Of a DNA stretch of 23,087 bases, positions 19,171-23,087 are shown piece after piece. A program made the position numbers and the translations under genes. The notes under the pieces are model-generated. The model was not told the origin of the DNA. It saw nothing but the letters and a program-made list of their open reading frames with translations, and did not search any database. Source of the DNA: Welwitschia mirabilis (Eukaryota; Gnetophyta; Gnetopsida; Welwitschiales). Numbering within the stretch: the first letter of the stretch is position 1; the number at the start of each line of letters is the position of its first letter. The stretch covers positions 253,494,031 to 253,517,117 of the forward strand of contig JBOZIK010000001.1 in assembly GCA_051453625.1 (NCBI GenBank), written 5' to 3'.

Positions 19171-19805
19171 ATGATTGGTAGTATTTTATATCTTACAGTT
19201 AGTCGACTTGCTATTATGTTAAGTGTAGGAATTTTTACACATTATCAAAGTGATTCTAAAGAATCACATCTTATAATTGTTAAAAGAAATTTTCATTACT
19301 TAAAGGTACTACTAATTAAGGCATTTAGTACTCCAAGGATGTATTACTTGATTTTACCCTAATATTGTGATGAAAATTGAGTAGGCTCCAAAGATAACGG
19401 AAGAAGCATAAGTGGAACATGCTTTTTCTTAGGCAATTCCTAATATCTTAAAGTAGTAAAAAACAAAACTCAACTACTTTATTTATAGTTAAGGCTAAGC
19501 ATATTACTACAAGAAGTTATTATGCACAACTTCTATGGATGAAGTAAATAATAAAAGATTTTGGTCTCTTCATGAATAACATTCCTATCTATGGTAATAA
19601 TAATAGTGTAATTAATATATCTAAAAATCCTATACAATACTAAAAAACCAACCACATTGAGATCTGACATCACTTTCTTAAATAACATGTTCAAAATAAA
19701 AATATTACAATGAAATACATAAATACAATTGATCAACTTGTAGATGTGTTTACAAAATCTCTAAGTACTAAAAGATATGTAAAGTTGTGTAGAAATTTGG
19801 GGATT
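19171..19805 (+). pseudogene. Connection and RNase H relic (copia type)
   Basis: The open piece 19171-19362 begins MIGSILYLTVSRLAIMLSV and includes QSDSKESHLIIVKRNFHYLK, the conserved connection before RNase H. Further on are VKAKHITTRSYYAQLLWMK (about 19488-19545), IPIYGNNNSVINISKNPIQY (from about 19580) and TIDQLVDVFTKSLSTKRY (from about 19728), then the C-terminal end. Both acidic residues of the EAEY motif are Lys, and the Asp of YCDN is Asn (19596-19598), so the active site is lost. The wording is very close to Sirevirus RNase H. Stops and frame changes are frequent. Confidence 0.9.
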
Positions 19806-20557
19806 GAGCCTTACCCAATCAGGTAAGTAAAAGAGGTAATATCTTTTAATTTTTCAACTCCACATTGTATTTATTTTATGAGTTAAAATTATGATTAGAC
19901 ATAGTTTGATATGGTTAAAATTAAATTATGTGCTTGATATTTATGTTTTTGAAGTGGCATTGTTGTGATTGCAGTAGTAATAGATCTTTTTAAAAAAATT
20001 TAGAACTTTCATTATAGATGTCTTCATATTTGTAAATGTCCTTGATAAAGGCATCTTAAAAACTATAGACATATTTGACTGTACTATTGACTAAAGATTA
20101 TTAGTAGAACTTTTGCTGATACCTCTAAAGGCACATATGCAGGGGGAGCTTCAGCATCTTAAATCTATATTCTTTTTCTCTACTATTTAAAAAGGGGAAA
20201 AAGATGTAACAAATCAATGAATTTTTATTGGACACATTTACAATGATCAATGCTCTGATTTTCATGATATATTCTATGCTATAACATATTTTTCTTAATG
20301 AATTATTAATTATTTTTATGTCCTTGATTGGTTACATAAATGATTCATCAATAGGTCTTAAATATAATTTTAAACTTGTCTATGCAATTTTGTTTTTAAA
20401 TGGTATATGTCTATGTGCTTTCATCCTATTTTTAATTAACAAACATCATAATTATTACAACTAGTGATTATGTGCATTCTTCTAGAATAAAAATGCCTGA
20501 TTTTACTTAATTAGGTGAGATTGTACTAATGAGATTTGATAAGTTATGGATATCATT
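19806..20557 (+). other. Long 3' untranslated region with extra polypurine tracts
   Basis: About 750 bp without coding signal lies between RNase H and the 3' LTR. Two internal polypurine runs, AGGGGGAG at 20141 and AAAAAGGGGAAAAAG at 20189, precede the LTR-adjacent one. Several polypurine tracts in this region are a described Sirevirus trait. An env-like gene, present in some Sireviruses, is not visible. Confidence 0.65.
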
Positions 20558-20571
20558 AAAAAGGGGGAGAT
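20558..20571 (+). other. Polypurine tract next to the 3' LTR
   Basis: AAAAAGGGGGAGAT directly precedes the LTR start, the expected place for plus-strand DNA priming. Confidence 0.85.
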
Positions 20572-20825
20572 TATTAGAAAATCTAGTTTTGATGATTCCA
20601 CTTGTCAAATATTTTGTATAGACATGTCATTACAAGAACAACGAACCTTGATAAGTGCTAGATCATGATGGATCTTCAGATAAAACATCTCATGAAAATG
20701 ATCAAATACTAAATAGAGAAATCGCTTATTTGAAGATGTCTAAAAAATTAAAGAGGTTTCAAGTGAAGACATCTATAAATTTAAAGATTTCTTACATGTA
20801 TAAGAAAATAAGTAACAGGCTAAAA

Positions 20826-21419
20826 NNNNNNNNNNNNNNNNNNNNNNNNNNNNNNNNNNNNNNNNNNNNNNNNNNNNNNNNNNNNNNNNNNNNNNNNNNN
20901 NNNNNNNNNNNNNNNNNNNNNNNNNNNNNNNNNNNNNNNNNNNNNNNNNNNNNNNNNNNNNNNNNNNNNNNNNNNNNNNNNNNNNNNNNNNNNNNNNNNN
21001 NNNNNNNNNNNNNNNNNNNNNNNNNNNNNNNNNNNNNNNNNNNNNNNNNNNNNNNNNNNNNNNNNNNNNNNNNNNNNNNNNNNNNNNNNNNNNNNNNNNN
21101 NNNNNNNNNNNNNNNNNNNNNNNNNNNNNNNNNNNNNNNNNNNNNNNNNNNNNNNNNNNNNNNNNNNNNNNNNNNNNNNNNNNNNNNNNNNNNNNNNNNN
21201 NNNNNNNNNNNNNNNNNNNNNNNNNNNNNNNNNNNNNNNNNNNNNNNNNNNNNNNNNNNNNNNNNNNNNNNNNNNNNNNNNNNNNNNNNNNNNNNNNNNN
21301 NNNNNNNNNNNNNNNNNNNNNNNNNNNNNNNNNNNNNNNNNNNNNNNNNNNNNNNNNNNNNNNNNNNNNNNNNNNNNNNNNNNNNNNNNNNNNNNNNNNN
21401 NNNNNNNNNNNNNNNNNNN
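20826..21419. other. Assembly gap, 594 N
   Basis: A run of N inside the 3' LTR. Any translation across it is meaningless. Confidence 0.99.
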
Positions 21420-21639
21420 AAATTTAATCAAAATCTGGACAAGTTGATTGAAGACATCTTCAAAAGTAAAAATAGCTATAATGAAAATATTTACAAAATT
21501 TAAGATATTTTTAACTAAAGCTCATATCAATTAAAAGTAAAGTTACATTCTTAAAGTATGGATTTTGACTATCTATTACATGGTGATTATAGAATTAGAC
21601 AAGTACTTTCAAGCTTAAAGGGCTAGATCTTCTTTAACT

Positions 21640-21647
21640 CTATAAAG
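21640..21647 (+). promoter_or_regulatory. TATA box of the 3' LTR
   Basis: CTATAAAG in the same context as at 15159-15166 of the 5' LTR. Confidence 0.6.
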
Positions 21648-21766
21648 CCTTGATATTAGAAAACAAAGAAGAACTTATGGAATTTCATTAAATCAATCAA
21701 ATATATAGATCTTTAAAAGCATAAGTTAAGGGAACCTCTCATAAAGAAATTAAAGAATTCATTAAC

Positions 21767-21960
21767 AAGGAGTTAATATTGTTTTTATTTCTTGAACTTG
21801 AATCTTCATTACTTCACTTGTCATTCATACTCATGATAGAAACAAAAACATTAAGGAGCTTAGTGTAAGTATATGGTTTCAATGATGCCAACAGGAATGA
21901 TAATCAAGCAAAAAGATGGTCATCATTAATCATAGTCTAGTTAAGAAGCCAACCTTTGCA
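21767..21960. other. Flank after the truncated LTR, nothing recognised
   Basis: Sequence unrelated to the 5' LTR begins here. No frame, repeat or known motif is visible in it. Confidence 0.5.
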
Positions 21961-22207
21961 TGCAGATATTCCCACTTAAAACAAGGTGGACGTCCCCTCT
22001 TCTTGTAAGTAAATTGTATCTGTGATAGGTCTCAGACCCAGATGTCCCCACTTAAATAAGGCAAACATCTCCTATTCTTATAGGAAACATGATTGATAGA
22101 TATTAGGTATAGACGTCCCCACTCTAAACAGGCTAGATGTCCCCCATCCATTTAGATTTTTTCTAGTCTATACATGTGGTAGCTATATATGTATATTTCC
22201 TTTGAGG

Positions 22208-22275
22208 AAAGATGTCCTTACTCTTACAGTAGTGTAGATTTTCATACTACTTAATGTTGATGTTTTCTCCCCAGG
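22208..22275 (+). repeat. 68-bp direct repeat, left copy
   Basis: Matches 22420-22487 with three mismatches in 68 bases, far closer than any other repeat pair in the window. Starts AAAGATGTCC and ends CCCCAGG. Confidence 0.9.
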
Positions 22276-22419
22276 CTAGTACCACTCTTGAAAGAGGAGA
22301 GGGGATCTTCCACCAATACAAAGCCAACAGTGTGCAAACCGGCCCCAGTACCACCTTCTATGGTTGTTCACGTAGCGGGACACCACACTGATTCACACTA
22401 CATAACACAGGGCGGGTCC
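22276..22419. other. GC-richer 144-bp insert between the direct repeats
   Basis: Base composition differs sharply from both flanks (for example AACCGGCCCCAG and CACGTAGCGGGACACC). No terminal inverted repeats are seen. The plus strand is open through it, but at this length that is weak evidence. I do not recognise it. Confidence 0.6.
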
Positions 22420-22487
22420 AAAGATGTCCTTACTCTTATAGTAGTGTAGATTTTCATACTACTTAATGTTGATGTTTGCTCCTCAGG
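22420..22487 (+). repeat. 68-bp direct repeat, right copy
   Basis: Second copy at an offset of 212 bp. It ends CCTCAGG and continues into further GATGTC units. Confidence 0.9.
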
Positions 22488-22525
22488 GAGCAAGGATGTT
22501 TCCATTTCTTAAGGTGGATGTCCCT

Positions 22526-22949
22526 GCTTTGAACCATTGAATAAACGGTTCTCTTTAGGTAATAGTGCAACAATTTTCAATGGCTATTTTCTTCTAGTAT
22601 GTTTTCAATTGCATTAGAAATATGAATTTTATTGGAATATCAGATTGACATGCATTAGAATCATCGTTTAGGATTTCTCTTTAATAGCTATTTCTTCTTT
22701 TTTTATAAAAGGAATAAAAATTATTGTGTTAGGGTTAACCAATTTTTGTGGACTGAAACATTTGGCATATAAAGTTTTGTTATGAGAACTAAAATATAAT
22801 CTTGGGTGATCTATTGGTAATTTATGATCCTATCTTATATATTCATTCAAAGTAGTTCCTACACTGTTGCATCTATGCTGGAAGCACATCTCATTATTCT
22901 TATTTTTTTTTTTTTATGGTTGAGTCTGAGCCATTAAAAAACTTCAAAT
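22526..22949. other. AT-rich stretch, possible LTR interior
   Basis: No coding signal. TTTTATAAAAGG near 22701-22712 could be a TATA box for the cluster upstream. A T run (about 22903-22915) precedes the tandem array. Confidence 0.35.
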
Positions 22950-23087
22950 GTGAGAGATTGATGATAAGCCTATAAAATCATCACTGTTATGTGTGAAGTT
23001 GATGACAAGCTTGGAAAATCATCATTGCTATGTATGAGATTGATGATAAGCTTCAAAAATCATCGCTGTTGTAAGTGGGGTTGATGA
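22950..23087 (+). repeat. 41-bp tandem array running off the right edge
   Basis: Units at 22950-22990, 22991-23031 and 23032-23072, plus a 15-base partial unit. Each unit carries TTGATGAT or TTGATGAC, an AAGCTT-like centre and AAATCATC, so GATGAT and ATCATC can pair as a 6-bp stem. The array continues beyond the window. Confidence 0.85.

Larger units (their letters stand above)
14473..21766 (+). mobile_element. Sirevirus-like Ty1/copia retrotransposon, nearly full length, dead
   Basis: The order on the plus strand is 5' LTR, tRNA-Met-type primer site, gag, protease, integrase, reverse transcriptase, RNase H, long 3' untranslated region with several polypurine tracts, 3' LTR. Integrase before reverse transcriptase is the Ty1/copia order. 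A gag C-terminal coiled region ending SNDKSGLEYN, the RNase H wording and multiple polypurine tracts point to the Sirevirus lineage. The LTRs begin TATTGG and TATTAG where TGTTGG is expected. By eye they are roughly three-quarters identical, so the insertion is old. Dozens of stops and frameshifts rule out activity. Confidence 0.85.
20572..21766 (+). repeat. 3' LTR of the Sirevirus-like element, truncated, with a gap
   Basis: Matches the 5' LTR from TATTAG at 20572 to 20825, then again from 21420 to about 21766, including the TATA box (21640-21647). Palindromes AGACATCT lie at 20767 and 21452. The match stops at about 21766, equal to 15286 in the 5' LTR, so roughly 600 bp of R/U5 is missing. 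The missing middle in the 5' LTR is only 202 bp, yet the N run is 594. Confidence 0.85.
21961..22525 (+). repeat. GACGTCCCC/GATGTCCCC repeat cluster
   Basis: GACGTC is intact at 21989 and 22112. The decayed form GATGTC occurs at 22041, 22136, 22211, 22423 and 22517, mostly followed by CCC and ACTTA or ACTCTA. The reverse-type AACATCTCC lies near 22064. Spacing is irregular, at roughly 25-100 bp. It looks like U3 of another LTR, with a possible TATA box at 22703 (TTTTATAAAAGG), but no element could be delimited. Confidence 0.6.

Noticed and set aside
20655-21503. Long open frames across 20655-21503 on plus and 20820-21431 on minus
   Set aside because: Both are open only because they run through 594 N. 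The real sequence on each side is LTR.
1-23087. tRNA, rRNA or other structural RNA genes, and intact host genes
   Set aside because: No cloverleaf, conserved rRNA word or open multi-exon gene was found by eye. The tRNA-like ends at 4007 and 15886 are primer sites.

Overview
This window is plant nuclear DNA, most likely from a flowering plant, and is made almost entirely of old, broken LTR retrotransposons. I see no intact gene and no host gene. Three lines of evidence support this. Protein relics match Athila-type Ty3/gypsy, chromovirus-like Ty3/gypsy and Sirevirus-type Ty1/copia polyproteins, lineages typical of plants. Reading frames are riddled with stops and frameshifts. The DNA is very AT-rich, as expected of long-methylated repeats. 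Two runs of N (7348-7417 and 20826-21419) mark assembly gaps. I cannot name the species.

Layout: (1) 1-5017, minus strand, an Athila-like Ty3/gypsy element running off the left edge: reverse transcriptase, protease, gag, leader, tRNA-Asp-type primer binding site (4007-4023) and an LTR (about 4027-5017) with a TATA box. (2) 5205 to about 8640, minus strand, a second Ty3/gypsy element with integrase, RNase H and reverse transcriptase relics and a vague gag region. (3) About 8672-10450, plus strand, an LTR-like region with a large degenerate repeat array ending about 120 bp upstream of a TATA box. It is followed by an unidentified decayed coding-like stretch (10640-12720), a blank AT-rich stretch and a weak minus-strand gag-like relic (13674-14250). 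(4) 14473 to about 21766, plus strand, a nearly full-length but dead Sirevirus-like Ty1/copia element: 5' LTR, primer binding site, gag, protease, integrase, reverse transcriptase, RNase H, several polypurine tracts and a 3' LTR that has lost its last 600 bp or so. (5) 21767-23087, LTR-like debris with a GACGTC-type array, a 68-bp direct repeat flanking a GC-richer insert, and a 41-bp tandem array running off the right edge.

Two themes run through the window. First, decay is dominated by C-to-T and G-to-A changes, as expected from deamination of methylated cytosine. Catalytic Asp codons became Asn in the reverse transcriptases of all three elements, zinc-knuckle Cys and His became Tyr, and the Athila primer site differs from the tRNA-Asp end only by transitions. 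Second, the LTRs or LTR-like regions carry clustered CpG-containing palindromes or dyads: AGACGTCT in the copia LTR, an inferred TGACGTCA in the 8.7-10.1 kb array, GACGTCCCC at 22 kb, and a TGTCGT-4-ACGACA dyad in the Athila element. Most now survive as the TG or CA deamination products. In the copia element the two LTRs show TG and CA at the same sites, which points directly to an ancestral CG. In three cases the cluster ends about 115-130 bp upstream of the TATA box, so these look like U3 control repeats. This shared architecture is the most interesting signal in the window.
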